Shown here: positions 1 to 8,564 of the stretch, piece by piece
Layout of the letters: every line of letters begins with the position of its first letter
Position numbering within the stretch: the stretch's first letter is position 1
From: Bradyrhizobium sp. NAS96.2
GTDB lineage: Bacteria; Pseudomonadota; Alphaproteobacteria; Rhizobiales; Xanthobacteraceae
NCBI RefSeq assembly: GCF_001908235.1
Contig: NZ_LGHK01000023.1
Location: 1 to 64,000 of the forward strand
Reading direction: 5' to 3'
DNA length: 64,000 nucleotides
Made by a program: the position numbers and the translations under genes
The notes under the pieces: model-generated
The model's database searches: none
What the model was told of the DNA's origin: nothing
Seen by the model: only the letters and a program-made list of their open reading frames with translations

Positions 1-1118
1 TTGGACTCTTCCGGCTTCTTGATCCGCATCAGATACATGTCGTGCACCATGCGGCCGTCCTCGCGCACCACGCCGTTCTGGGCAAAGAAATCATTGACCG
101 GGGTCTTGCGCATCTGCGCGATCACGGTCTCGGAATCGACCGAGTTGGTGGCGGCGACCGCCTTGAAATAGTGCCGGAGCGCCGAGTTGACGCCGGCCTG
201 GTAGGCGGTCGGCATTGCGCCGTGGCGCTTGAAGAACTCCTGGGCGAAGACGCGGGTCTCGGGCGTGCGATCCCAATAGAACGAATCGGTGAACAGCAGA
301 TCGTGCGCATGCGCGAGGCCAAGCGCGGGGACGTCGGTGAGCGTCACCTGCAGCGCGACGAGTTGCATGCTGGCGCGGATGTTGAACTCGTCGGCCTGCG
401 ACACTGCGTTGCGGAAGTCGGAGCCGGCATTGGCGAGCGCCAGGATCTTGGCGCCGGAGGACTGGGCCTGCAGCAGGAAGGAAGAGAAATCGGCGGTGTC
501 GAAAGGATGGCGGACCGCCCCCAGCACCTTGCCGCCGGCCGATGTGACGGCCTTGCTGGCGTCGCGCTCCAGCGCCTGGCCGAACGCATAGTCCGCCGTG
601 AGGAAGAACCAGGGCGTGCCGCCGCGCGCAACCACCGCCTTCGCGGTGGCGTTCGAGGAAGCATAGGTGTCGTAAGTCCACTGCACGCTGGTCGGCGAAC
701 ATTGCTTGCCGGTGAGGTCAGATGAACCGGAACCCGAGATCAAAAACAGCTTCTTGCGTTCGCGGGTCACGGTCTGGATCGCGAGTGCCACCGCCGAATT
801 GACGCCTTCGGCGATCACGTCGACACCCTTGTTGTCGATCCAGTTGCGCACGATGCCGGTCGCGACGTCGGGCTTGTTCTGGTGATCGGCCGAGATGATC
901 TCGATCTTGCGTCCGGCGACCGTGCCGCCGATTTCCTCCGCGGCCATCTGCGCCGCGATCACCGATCCCGGGCCATTGCCGTCGGAATATTGCCCGCTCA
1001 TGTCGGTGATGATGCCGACACGCAGGACGCCATCCTCCGCGCGAGCCGCGCCGGCGGCAAAGGAGAGACACACCGCAGCAATTGCGATCAGGACATGCGA
1101 GCGTTTCGTGATGGACAT
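1..1118 (-). CDS. Branched-chain amino-acid-type ABC transporter substrate-binding protein (3' end off the window)
   Basis: Periplasmic type 1 binding protein of the LivJ/LivK superfamily that would deliver a small solute to a Liv-type permease. The start ATG (1116-1118) is followed by a Sec signal peptide of about 27 residues (MSITKRSH, hydrophobic core, then AGAARA). The mature part opens with the family pattern LRVGIITDMSGQYSDGNGPG. Some 372 codons are visible without a stop, and the last residues (MRIKKPEES) resemble the end of this family, so only a few codons should be missing beyond base 1. It is read in the same direction as the upstream amidase, but a hairpin at 1277-1308 separates them. 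The substrate cannot be read from sequence; the amidases nearby suggest an amide, urea-like compound or amino acid (inference). Confidence 0.88.
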   Translation of the reverse strand, partial: MSITKRSHVLIAIAAVCLSFAAGAARAEDGVLRVGIITDMSGQYSDGNGPGSVIAAQMAAEEIGGTVAGRKIEIISADHQNKPDVATGIVRNWIDNKGVDVIAEGVNSAVALAIQTVTRERKKLFLISGSGSSDLTGKQCSPTSVQWTYDTYASSNATAKAVVARGGTPWFFLTADYAFGQALERDASKAVTSAGGKVLGAVRHPFDTADFSSFLLQAQSSGAKILALANAGSDFRNAVSQADEFNIRASMQLVALQVTLTDVPALGLAHAHDLLFTDSFYWDRTPETRVFAQEFFKRHGAMPTAYQAGVNSALRHYFKAVAATNSVDSETVIAQMRKTPVNDFFAQNGVVREDGRMVHDMYLMRIKKPEES

Positions 1119-1276
1119 TTCGTTCCCAGGGATTCGGATGGTTCGGACGATCTCCTGAAACAATCAGGGACCGCCGACAACCCCGTCGGCCGGCATGGCG
1201 CTCTGCGAATCCGCGCCAAAATTCCGGGAGGAGGAACACGGCTGCGGCGCCGGCTCACGCTCCTCGCTAATCATGC

Positions 1277-1308
1277 GAACGCCGCGACGAGATTTCGCCG
1301 CGGCGTTC
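1277..1308 (-). terminator. Hairpin downstream of the first amidase
   Basis: Perfect 10-bp inverted repeat GAACGCCGCG / CGCGGCGTTC (1277-1286 and 1299-1308) with a 12-nt loop, located between the amidase stop at 1354 and the binding-protein start at 1118. No T-run follows on the minus strand, so this is a terminator-like or attenuating hairpin rather than a textbook intrinsic terminator. Confidence 0.45.
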
Positions 1309-1353
1309 CTTGGATGATACGAATCGACAATGCGAGATGGCGTCGAGATCGCC

Positions 1354-2784
1354 TCAGCGCCGCTCCCACAATTGCCTGGCCAGAATGCCAACCTTGCGCT
1401 CGATCGCCTCGGCGGCATCGAGGCACATATCCTCGCGATAGCGCGAGCCGACGATCTGGACGCCGACCGGCACGCCCTCATGCAGGCCGACCGGCACCAC
1501 GGCCGCCGGCAGGCCCAGCACGTTGATCGACGAGATGAAGCGCAGATCGTTCCAGAACAACTCCTTGACGCGCTGGTCGCCACCGAGATCGGCGTTGACC
1601 TCTGGCGTCTTGCGCACCGATGTCGGCGTCAGCACCAGCGGATATTGTTCGAGGAACGTCATCCAGTTCCTGATATGACGGGACCGCTCGGCGATCGCCT
1701 TCATGTAGCCGGCCTGATCGAGCGGGTTGGCCAGCGCCATGAAGCCGTGGAACGTCTTCTGGAAGTCGGCGCTGGTGGTCGCCAGCATCTGGTCCTGCTG
1801 CAACACGCGGGTCTCGGTCATGATCAGGTCGCACCAGAGCTGCCAGACCTTGTTGAGATCCGGCACCTCGACTTCGCTGACCGCGTAGCCCGCATCGGCC
1901 AGATGATCGGCCGCCTTGCGTTGAAGCGCGATCACGCCGCGATCGGTCGCCATGTCCTCGGGGATCTTTGCGAGCGCGACCTTGACCGGTGCGGCGGGCT
2001 TCGGCCCTTGCAATGGCGCCGGCACGTACCACGGATCGCGCGGGTCGCGCTGCGCCATCACCTCGAGGCCGAGACGCACGTCGGCGACGTGGCGCGCCAG
2101 GGGTCCCTGCGACGACATGAACTGCGCCATCAGGGGCCGTTCTGCCGTTGCGCTCGGATTGAATGCCGGAATCCGGCCCTGGGTCGGCTTGATCGTGGCG
2201 ATGCCGTTGCAATGGGCCGGCCAGCGCAGCGAGCCGCCGATGTCGTTGCCATGCGCGATGGTGCCGATGCCGGCCGCGATCGACGCGCCGGCGCCGCCGG
2301 ATGACCCGCCGCACGTCACCTCCGCGTTCCAGGGATTGCGCGTCAAACCGTGCAGCGGGTTGTCGGTGAAGCCGCGCAGCGAGAATTCCGGCGTGTTGGT
2401 CAGGCCGATGATGATGGCGCCGGCCTTCTTGAGATTGGCCGTCACCGGCGAGTCGCCCGGGGCGATGTTGTCCTTGAAGGCGACCACGCCGTTCGAATTG
2501 GCCTGGCCCTCGACGTCGATGTTGATCTTGATCGTGACTGGCACGCCGTGCAGCGGCCCGACGGCGCCGCCCTTCCCTTTGCTCGCCGCCAGCGCTGCAT
2601 CCGCCGCCTTGGCGGCCTGCATCGCTGACGCGCCGAGATCGACGACGACGGCGTTAAGCGCCGGGTTGGCCTCCTGCATGCGGTCGAGATGGGCGCGAAC
2701 CACCTGCTCCGATGTCACTTCGTTGTTCCTGATCGCCGCCGCCGTGTCCACGGCGGACCATTGCCAGATCGGTGTCTTCGTCAC
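1354..2784 (-). CDS. Amidase (amidase signature family)
   Basis: 476-residue cytoplasmic hydrolase of the amidase signature (AS) family, which hydrolyses carboxamides to acids and ammonia with a Ser-cisSer-Lys triad. The glycine/serine-rich signature is visible as TCGGSSGGAGASIAAG (around residue 160), with the upstream Lys-containing strand VPVTIKINIDVEGQ (around residue 82). Length is normal for the family. It lies 40 bp downstream of a second amidase on the same strand; the two share the N-terminal layout (WQWSAVD versus WSWSAVD) and are paralogues. Start chosen at the ATG at 2784, which precedes this shared N-terminus. The substrate is not predictable; the nearby transporter and GntR regulator suggest catabolic use of an imported amide. 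Confidence 0.9.
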   Translation of the reverse strand: MTKTPIWQWSAVDTAAAIRNNEVTSEQVVRAHLDRMQEANPALNAVVVDLGASAMQAAKAADAALAASKGKGGAVGPLHGVPVTIKINIDVEGQANSNGVVAFKDNIAPGDSPVTANLKKAGAIIIGLTNTPEFSLRGFTDNPLHGLTRNPWNAEVTCGGSSGGAGASIAAGIGTIAHGNDIGGSLRWPAHCNGIATIKPTQGRIPAFNPSATAERPLMAQFMSSQGPLARHVADVRLGLEVMAQRDPRDPWYVPAPLQGPKPAAPVKVALAKIPEDMATDRGVIALQRKAADHLADAGYAVSEVEVPDLNKVWQLWCDLIMTETRVLQQDQMLATTSADFQKTFHGFMALANPLDQAGYMKAIAERSRHIRNWMTFLEQYPLVLTPTSVRKTPEVNADLGGDQRVKELFWNDLRFISSINVLGLPAAVVPVGLHEGVPVGVQIVGSRYREDMCLDAAEAIERKVGILARQLWERR

Positions 2785-2824
2785 GTGGTATTCCTCCCGT
2801 TGCGTTAGGTGCGTTGTTATGGGT

Positions 2825-4243
2825 TCAGTCGCGCGGATCGATCGGCGTCAGCGTCGACGCACGCGCCTCGATCACCTCGGCGACGGCGAGACAGACATCC
2901 TCGCGGAAGCGGCCGGCGATCACCTGGACGCCGACCGGCACGCCGCCGGCGGTCCCCGTCGGCACCACGACCGACGGAAAGCCGAGCGCAGGCACCGCGA
3001 GCAGCGGCCGCTGCGCGTCGAGCAGCGCGTGAACGACGTCAGCATCTTCCTGATCCTGATCGAAGCGGAACGGCAGTTGCGCCGAGACCGGCAGGATGAT
3101 GACGGGGCAGCGCTCCTGGAACAGCTGCCAGGCCCGCACGATGGCGAGCCGCTGCTCGAAGCAGGCGAGTACCTGATCGCCGTCGAGCTCGGGCGCATAC
3201 GCAATATGGCCCTCGAGATTGTAGCGGGATCTGTCGTCGCCGAATTTGCGGATCATCGGCGCCAGCACACGCCGCTCCTCATTGATGACGAGGCGATGCC
3301 AGAGATCGGCAGCCTCGGCGAGCCGCGGCGGCGGGGTCTCCTCCACGGCAAAGCCGGCCTCCGCGAGCCAGCGTCCGACGGCGCTCACCGCTGCGCTGAT
3401 CTCCGGCGCCTCGTCGCCGAATGGCGCCGGCGCGATCGCAACGCCGATCGGTCGCTTCAGCGGCGTGCCTTCCAGGGGTACCGGCAGCCAAGTGCCGTCA
3501 CGGGCGTCCGCCTGCGCCATAGCAGCGAGGCCGGCGCGCAGATCGGCGACCGAGCGCGCGAGCGGTCCCTGCACCGACATCATCTGCGCCGTGATCGGAC
3601 GATCGCTGGTGGCCGACGGATTGAAGGCGGGGATCCGTCCCGGCGTCGGGCGCAGGCCGGCGACGCCGCAGGCGTAAGCCGGATAGCGGATCGAGCCGCC
3701 GAAATCATTGCCATGCGCGATCGCGCCCATGCCGGAAGCGACCGCCGATGCGGCGCCGCCGCTGGAGCCGCCCGGCGTCAGCCGGCGGCTCCAGGGATTA
3801 TAGGTCGCGCCGTGCAGATCGTTGTTGGTGAACCAGCGGTGCGAGAAGGCCGGCGTGTTGGTGCGGCCGACAATGACCGCGCCCGCCTTGCGAAGATTCG
3901 CGACCACCGGGCTGTCCTCGATGGCGATGACGTCGCGGAAGGCGACGACGCCGTTGGTGGTGGCGTGACCGCGCTGATCGACATTCACCTTGATCGTGAC
4001 CGGCACGCCATGCAGCACGCCGAGTTCCGCGCCCGATTTCACCGCGGCGTCCGCGGTATCCGCGGCGGCCAGGGCCTCATCCGCCAGCACCTCGACAATG
4101 GCGTTCAACGCCGGATTGACAGCGGCGATGCGGTAGAGGCTGGACTGCACGGCGTCCCGGCTGGAAATCGCGCGCGTTGCGATCGCGCGCGCCAGGTCGA
4201 CCGCCGACCAGCTCCACAATTCATTCTCGCGCCGCGTGACCAT
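2825..4243 (-). CDS. Amidase (amidase signature family), second paralogue
   Basis: 472-residue AS-family amidase. The signature reads TPGGSSGGAASAVASG and the lysine region VPVTIKVNVDQRG, so all three catalytic positions appear intact. The reading frame is open a further 107 codons upstream, but that part is Arg/Pro-rich noise antisense to nothing known. The ATG at 4243 (MVTRREN) aligns with the start of the neighbouring amidase and follows a GGAGGAAA-like Shine-Dalgarno sequence. It sits between the GntR regulator (44 bp upstream) and the first amidase (40 bp downstream), so the three genes probably form one transcript controlled by that regulator (inference). Confidence 0.9.
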   Translation of the reverse strand: MVTRRENELWSWSAVDLARAIATRAISSRDAVQSSLYRIAAVNPALNAIVEVLADEALAAADTADAAVKSGAELGVLHGVPVTIKVNVDQRGHATTNGVVAFRDVIAIEDSPVVANLRKAGAVIVGRTNTPAFSHRWFTNNDLHGATYNPWSRRLTPGGSSGGAASAVASGMGAIAHGNDFGGSIRYPAYACGVAGLRPTPGRIPAFNPSATSDRPITAQMMSVQGPLARSVADLRAGLAAMAQADARDGTWLPVPLEGTPLKRPIGVAIAPAPFGDEAPEISAAVSAVGRWLAEAGFAVEETPPPRLAEAADLWHRLVINEERRVLAPMIRKFGDDRSRYNLEGHIAYAPELDGDQVLACFEQRLAIVRAWQLFQERCPVIILPVSAQLPFRFDQDQEDADVVHALLDAQRPLLAVPALGFPSVVVPTGTAGGVPVGVQVIAGRFREDVCLAVAEVIEARASTLTPIDPRD

Positions 4244-4287
4244 TGCTGTTTCCTCCAACGCGTGATGCAGCAGTCTGCCGATGCGGT

Positions 4288-5082
4288 TCAGTCGAGCCGC
4301 AACGGCTGGTGAAAGACCGGCAGGTCCATCCGCCGGTCCTCTGCGGGGACGACGACGGCTTCGGCGCTCAGCACATGATCGAGCATCACACGCCGGGCAC
4401 GCGCCGCGTTGCCGGAGCGGAACGCAGCCATCAGGCGCTTGTGAAACTCGATATTCTCGCAGGTGAAGCTGGATGCGAATTCCTGCACGCCGAGCTTGCC
4501 GATGAGATGACGGATCGCCTCGTTGACGAAGCGGGCGACCAGGCCGAGCAGCGGATTGGGACAAGCCTCGATCAGGATGTCGTGGAAGTCGATCTCGGCA
4601 TGGCGGTGATGCTCCCAGTCCTCCGCGCCGCCGGGATGATGCTCCTGGACCGCGATCGCCTTGTCGAGCGCTTTGAGATGCTCCGGCGTGAGGTGGCCGA
4701 CCACGCTGAAGGCGAGCTCCGGCTCGATCAGGCGGCGGATCTGGTAGATCTGCGCGGTCGAGACCGACTGGAAATAGAAGTAGTTGCTGAGCAGGCCGAC
4801 GATCCGGTTGATCGACACCGGCGCCACCCGTGCGCCGCCGCCGGGACCGGTGGTGTTCTGCACCAGCCCCTGCACCTCCAATGATTTGAGCGCTTCACGG
4901 ATGGTCGAGCGGCTGCAGCCGAACATCTCGATCAGTTCTGGCTCCTGTGGCAGCCGGTCGTTCGGCTGCAAGCCGGCCTGGAAGATGTGGCTGCGGATCA
5001 GGTCGGCAACCGCGTCCGACCGCTTGCGCTTGATCGAGGCGCGCCGCGAGGGGTCCAGGGACGGAAGGGCCGATTTATCCAT
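4288..5082 (-). CDS. FadR/FCD-subfamily GntR transcriptional regulator
   Basis: 264-residue DNA-binding regulator. A winged helix-turn-helix occupies residues ~15-85 (RLPQEPELIEMFGCSRSTIREALKSLEVQGL), followed by an all-helical FCD effector domain with the metal or ligand histidines expected for the subfamily (EIDFHDILIEA, EFHKRLMAAF). Such regulators usually repress a neighbouring catabolic operon until a small carboxylic acid or amino acid binds. It is the first gene upstream of the two amidases. No Shine-Dalgarno sequence precedes the ATG at 5082: a perfect 14-bp palindrome abuts the start codon, suggesting autoregulation. Effector unknown. Confidence 0.9.
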   Translation of the reverse strand: MDKSALPSLDPSRRASIKRKRSDAVADLIRSHIFQAGLQPNDRLPQEPELIEMFGCSRSTIREALKSLEVQGLVQNTTGPGGGARVAPVSINRIVGLLSNYFYFQSVSTAQIYQIRRLIEPELAFSVVGHLTPEHLKALDKAIAVQEHHPGGAEDWEHHRHAEIDFHDILIEACPNPLLGLVARFVNEAIRHLIGKLGVQEFASSFTCENIEFHKRLMAAFRSGNAARARRVMLDHVLSAEAVVVPAEDRRMDLPVFHQPLRLD

Positions 5083-5096
5083 TTTATGATCATAAA
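5083..5096. promoter_or_regulatory. Perfect palindrome abutting the GntR start codon (probable operator)
   Basis: TTTATGATCATAAA is its own reverse complement and lies directly against the ATG (5080-5082) of the GntR gene. FCD-type GntR proteins bind short palindromes of this size. It occupies the place where a ribosome binding site would be. Confidence 0.6.
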
Positions 5097-5120
5097 TTGG
5101 ACCGAGACGGCTTGGCAAGA

Positions 5121-5175
5121 GGGGCGATCGCCCCAAAGGGCCGTCCTGCCCGGGGCTCATCCCGGGCATGACGGC
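5121..5175. repeat. Palindromic intergenic element between aapM and the GntR gene
   Basis: Two nested palindromes: GGGGCGATCGCCCC at 5121-5134, and a near-perfect hairpin with arms at 5140-5154 and 5161-5175 (GCCGTCCTGCCCGGG / CCCGGGCATGACGGC). The second resembles a common 'CCCGGGCATGACGG' intergenic repeat of Bradyrhizobium. It could end the aap transcript (5208 is the aapM stop) before the GntR-amidase unit. Confidence 0.55.
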
Positions 5176-5207
5176 AGACCGAACATTTGAGGACGAGCGA
5201 CGATCGC

Positions 5208-6329
5208 TCAGTTCGTTCCGCGCTGCGCCTCGAGGCTGCGGCTGTAGCGCGACATCGCAAAGCAGAACACGAAGTAGATCACGCCGACGAAGACATAGAC
5301 CTCGACGCTGAAGGACTGCCAGGCCGGATCGACGATCGCGGTCTTGGCGGTCGTCAAGAGGTCGAAGATGCCGATGATCAGGACCAGGCTGGTGTCCTTG
5401 AAGAAGGCGATGAAGGTGTTGACCAGCGGCGGGATGACGTGGCGGATCGCCTGCGGCAGCACGATCAGCGCGTGCTTCTGCCAATAGGACAGGCCGAGCG
5501 CATCCCCCGCTTCATACTGTCCGCGCGGCACCGCCTGCAGGCCGCCGCGCACGACTTCGGCGAGATAGGCGCCGGCATAGAGGATGAAGGCGATCTGCGC
5601 GCGCAAGAGTTTGTCGATGTTGACGCCGTCAGGCATGAACAGCGGGAACATCACGCTCGCCATGAACAAGAGGCTGATCAGCGGCACGCCGCGGATCAAT
5701 TCGACATAGAGCACGCAGAGCGAGCGGATCGCCGGCAGTTTCGAGCGGCGGCCGAGCGCGACCAGGATGCCGAGCGGGAAGCCGAACGCCAGTCCGAAGG
5801 TCGCAAGGATCAGCGTCACCGGCAACCCGCCCCAGCGGTCCTGCGTGACGAAGGTGAGACCAAGGAAACCGCCCCACATCAGGCAGCCGATCACGATCAG
5901 GGCCGCGGCCCACAGCAGGAACAGCTCCTTGCGCCAGAAGCTGCGGCGGCTCGAGACCGCGAACAGCGCGATGAAGATCACGACCGCGAGCGCCGGCCGC
6001 CACTGCTCGCTGAATGGATAGGTGCCGAACAGGATGAAGCGGTACTTCTCCGGGACGACCGCCCAGCAGGCGCCGACGCCGCGCAGCGCGCGGCAGGCGC
6101 TGCTGTCGTTGCCGGAGACGATCCAGACCGCGTTGGCGATGCCCCACTGCCAGAGGCCAATGCACGCCTTGCCGAGCAGGAACAGCAAGAGCAGCGTCAT
6201 GATGCTGGAAGGGATCGAGGCGAACAGATTGGCGCGCAGCCACGCGGTGAGGTGACCACCGAGCGCCCGTGGTGCGGGGCGCGGGCCGATCGGCAATGGA
6301 TCCTGTGGCAGGTGGGCGACCGAACTCAT
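5208..6329 (-). CDS. aapM: General L-amino-acid ABC transporter permease AapM-like
   Basis: 373-residue inner-membrane permease of the HisM/GlnP family, matching the enlarged AapM type: an N-terminal helix, a long insert with a second helical segment (residues ~110-150), then the BPD_transp_1 core with the EAA loop EAGDALGLSYWQKHALIVLPQA, the site that contacts the ATPase. Together with AapQ it forms the channel for a broad range of L-amino acids. The ATG at 6329 (MSSVAHLP) is preferred over one further upstream because the upstream gene aapQ ends at 6331, one base away, indicating translational coupling. The matching ATPase aapP is not next to it, which is unusual. Confidence 0.9.
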   Translation of the reverse strand: MSSVAHLPQDPLPIGPRPAPRALGGHLTAWLRANLFASIPSSIMTLLLLFLLGKACIGLWQWGIANAVWIVSGNDSSACRALRGVGACWAVVPEKYRFILFGTYPFSEQWRPALAVVIFIALFAVSSRRSFWRKELFLLWAAALIVIGCLMWGGFLGLTFVTQDRWGGLPVTLILATFGLAFGFPLGILVALGRRSKLPAIRSLCVLYVELIRGVPLISLLFMASVMFPLFMPDGVNIDKLLRAQIAFILYAGAYLAEVVRGGLQAVPRGQYEAGDALGLSYWQKHALIVLPQAIRHVIPPLVNTFIAFFKDTSLVLIIGIFDLLTTAKTAIVDPAWQSFSVEVYVFVGVIYFVFCFAMSRYSRSLEAQRGTN

Positions 6330-6330
6330 G

Positions 6331-7530
6331 TCAGCGCTCCACCAGCGCGATGCGCGCATTGTACCAGTTCATGAACAGGCTGATGCCGAGGCTGATGGTG
6401 AGGAACACCATCATGATCAGCGCGATCGACTCGATCGCCTGCCCGGTCTGGTTCAGCGTGGTGTTGGCGACCGAGACGATGTCCTGGTAGCCGACCGCGA
6501 CCGCGAGCGAGGAATTTTTCGTCAGGTTCAGGTATTGGCTGGTCATCGGCGGGATGATGACGCGCAGCGCCTGCGGCAGCACGATGTGCTGCAACACGAA
6601 GCTGCGCTTCAGCCCGAGCGCCTTGGCGGCGTCCGACTGGCCGCGCGGCACCGCCTGGATGCCGCTGCGCACGATTTCCGCAATAAAGGCCGAGGTATAG
6701 GTGACGAGCGCGATCAGCAGCGCGAAATACTCCGGCGCCAGGGTCAGCCCGCCGACGAAGTTGAAGCCGCGCAACTCCGGCAGCATGATGCTCCAGTTCG
6801 CGCCCGAGAGCAACGACACCAGCGCAGGCAGCGCGACGACGAGGCCGAGCGCATAGGGCCAGGCCGGCCGCGCCCGGCCGTCCAGCATCTGCTGCGCGAT
6901 CAGGCGGCGCCTGACGAGCGTGAAAACAATCAGGCCTGCGACCAGCGCCAGGATGGTCCACCAATTGGCCTCATGCAGCGGGACCGACGGCAGGATCAGC
7001 CCGCGATTGGAAAGATAGACGCCCTCGACCGGCTTCCACGCCTGGCGCGCCGCAGGCAGGCCCTGCATCAGCACGTACCAGAACAAAAGCTGCAGCAAGA
7101 GCGGCAGGTCGCGCAGCACCTCGACATAGACGGCGGCGAGCCGCGCCAAGAGCCAGTTCGACGACAGCCGGGCAATGCCGACCAGCGTGCCGATCACAGT
7201 CGCCAGCACAATGCCGATCACGGCGACGCGCAGCGTGTTGACGATGCCGACGATGAAGGCCCGCAGGTAAGTGTCCTTCGGCGTGTAGTCGATCCAGCTG
7301 TCGGCGATCGGCATGCCGGCTTCGCGGCCGAGGAAGGCGAAGCCGGTCGAGATGCGCCGCACCGAGAGATTATGGATCGCGTTCGACCACAGGAAGGCGA
7401 CGATCGCGACCGCGATTCCGACCACCAGGATCTGCCAGAACAGGCCGGCGACGCGGGGATCGCTGAGCGAAAGCCGCCAAGTCCGACTTGAAGACCGGGC
7501 GGGAGGGCGTTTCGGCGTCGATGTCGTCAC
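6331..7530 (-). CDS. aapQ: General L-amino-acid ABC transporter permease AapQ-like
   Basis: 399-residue inner-membrane permease. The N-terminus carries a first helix (WQILVVGIAVAIVAFLW), then a typical AapQ insertion and the conserved permease core with the EAA-type motif SDAAKALGLKRSFVLQHIVLPQA near residue 300. Its stop is 1 bp from the aapM start. It is the first gene of the leftward unit and is divergent from the RpiR-type regulator; the binding protein aapJ lies on the opposite arm, 2.4 kb away. Function assigned from family resemblance and the QM order; specificity may be narrower than in Rhizobium. Confidence 0.9.
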   Translation of the reverse strand: MTTSTPKRPPARSSSRTWRLSLSDPRVAGLFWQILVVGIAVAIVAFLWSNAIHNLSVRRISTGFAFLGREAGMPIADSWIDYTPKDTYLRAFIVGIVNTLRVAVIGIVLATVIGTLVGIARLSSNWLLARLAAVYVEVLRDLPLLLQLLFWYVLMQGLPAARQAWKPVEGVYLSNRGLILPSVPLHEANWWTILALVAGLIVFTLVRRRLIAQQMLDGRARPAWPYALGLVVALPALVSLLSGANWSIMLPELRGFNFVGGLTLAPEYFALLIALVTYTSAFIAEIVRSGIQAVPRGQSDAAKALGLKRSFVLQHIVLPQALRVIIPPMTSQYLNLTKNSSLAVAVGYQDIVSVANTTLNQTGQAIESIALIMMVFLTISLGISLFMNWYNARIALVER

Positions 7531-7576
7531 AGCACAAGGATCCCGGTGAGAAGCGATCTTCTGCCATGCGCAAAAC

Positions 7577-7625
7577 CGTTTTCGAACGAAGTGGGTTCCG
7601 GATCGCGTGAAGAAAACGCGTCAAA
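7577..7625. repeat. Short dispersed repeat, family R1
   Basis: A copy of a Bradyrhizobium-type dispersed repeat with the pattern CGTTTTCG..CGAAGTGG, then CCGG.TCGCGTGA and GAAAACGCGTCAAA. A second copy at 19983-20031 lies inside a coding region. This copy is in the 5' region of aapQ. Confidence 0.75.
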
Positions 7626-7647
7626 CTCAAATCGGCCATGCGCGCGT

Positions 7648-7684
7648 CATATGTTGCACCAAATTGATAATTGTGCAACATATG
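7648..7684. promoter_or_regulatory. 12-bp perfect inverted repeat (probable RpiR operator) in the aapQ/rpiR divergent region
   Basis: Arms CATATGTTGCAC (7648-7659) and GTGCAACATATG (7673-7684) are perfect reverse complements around a 13-bp centre. A -10-like GATAAT (7666-7671) lies in the centre, so bound protein would block RNA polymerase. The right arm ends 4 bp before the ATG of the RpiR-family gene at 7689; no Shine-Dalgarno sequence is visible. Confidence 0.65.
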
Positions 7685-7688
7685 TTTC

Positions 7689-8564
7689 ATGGCCCAGGCA
7701 CAGCCGAAACCATCGCCCCTCAACGAATTGTGCAGCGCATTGCCGTCGCTGCCAATGCGGTTGCAGGAGGTTGGTCGGTTTGTCGCAGCCAATGATTATG
7801 ACGCCACCACCCGCTCGATGCGCGAGCTTGCCTCCGTCGCCGGCGCCGATCCCGCCTCCTTCACCCGTCTGGCCAAAGCGCTCGGCTATTCCGGCTGGGA
7901 CGAATTGCGCGCCGCACTCACCGAGGCGCGGAGGCCGGCGCAGGGCTCGCCATTCTCCGGCCGCGCGAGGAGCCGCCGCGGCGGGCCGAATGCCGACGTC
8001 AAGCTGGTTCACGAGAAGCTCGAGGCGGAAGCCGCAGGCCTTGCGCGGATTTCCGCGAACGCGATCGCGGATGCCGCGCGTGCGCTGCACACGGCGAGCC
8101 GGATCTGGATCACGGGATTTCGCAGCTGCCGCAGCGTCGCGGAACTCTTGACCTACCAGCTTCGCCTGTTCCGTCCCGACGCCGTGCAACTGGTCGGTGG
8201 TTCCGGTCCGTTCGACCTCGACCATGGCGCCTTCCGTTCTGATGACGCCGTGGTCGTGATCGGCTTTGCACCCTACACGCTGGTCAGCGTCGAGACGGCG
8301 CGTGCGGCGCATCAGGCGCGCGCCACGCTGATCGCGATCGCCGACACGATCGCCGCGCCGATGGCCGAGGGCGCCGATCACCTGCTGCTGTTCGAGGCCG
8401 CCTCTTCCCCCGGCTTCTTCCCGAGCCTCACCGGCGCGATCGCAGTCGCCCAGTCGCTCGCCGCCGTCGCCTTCACGCTGGGCGGCGCGAGCGCCAAGCG
8501 CAAGCTGGAGGAAACCGAGGGCCGGCTTGCCAAGATGTCGCAATACACTGTCGAGAAAGGATGA
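7689..8564 (+). CDS. MurR/RpiR-family transcriptional regulator (HTH + SIS domain)
   Basis: 291-residue regulator. Residues ~10-85 form the RpiR-type helix-turn-helix (TRSMRELASVAGADPASFTRLAKALGYSGWDELRAAL), and residues ~115-270 a SIS sugar-isomerase-fold ligand domain (RIWITGFRSCRSVAELLTY, then FAPYT and IAIADT). Family members sense phosphosugars, or in rhizobia amino-acid-derived metabolites. The stop overlaps the aminotransferase start by 4 bp (ATGA), so it is cotranscribed with that gene and aapJ. The ATG at 7689 starts the recognisable domain; a TTG six codons upstream is a less likely alternative. It probably controls both divergent arms through the 12-bp inverted repeat against its start (inference). 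Confidence 0.9.
   Translation: MAQAQPKPSPLNELCSALPSLPMRLQEVGRFVAANDYDATTRSMRELASVAGADPASFTRLAKALGYSGWDELRAALTEARRPAQGSPFSGRARSRRGGPNADVKLVHEKLEAEAAGLARISANAIADAARALHTASRIWITGFRSCRSVAELLTYQLRLFRPDAVQLVGGSGPFDLDHGAFRSDDAVVVIGFAPYTLVSVETARAAHQARATLIAIADTIAAPMAEGADHLLLFEAASSPGFFPSLTGAIAVAQSLAAVAFTLGGASAKRKLEETEGRLAKMSQYTVEKG

Noticed and set aside
4244-4564. 107-codon N-terminal extension of the second amidase
   Set aside because: Overlaps the GntR gene in another frame, is Arg/Pro-rich, and the ATG at 4243 matches the start of the paralogous amidase.
5187-6374. 395-codon open frame on the plus strand
   Set aside because: Antisense to aapM. Asp/Arg/Gln-rich low-complexity translation without family motifs.
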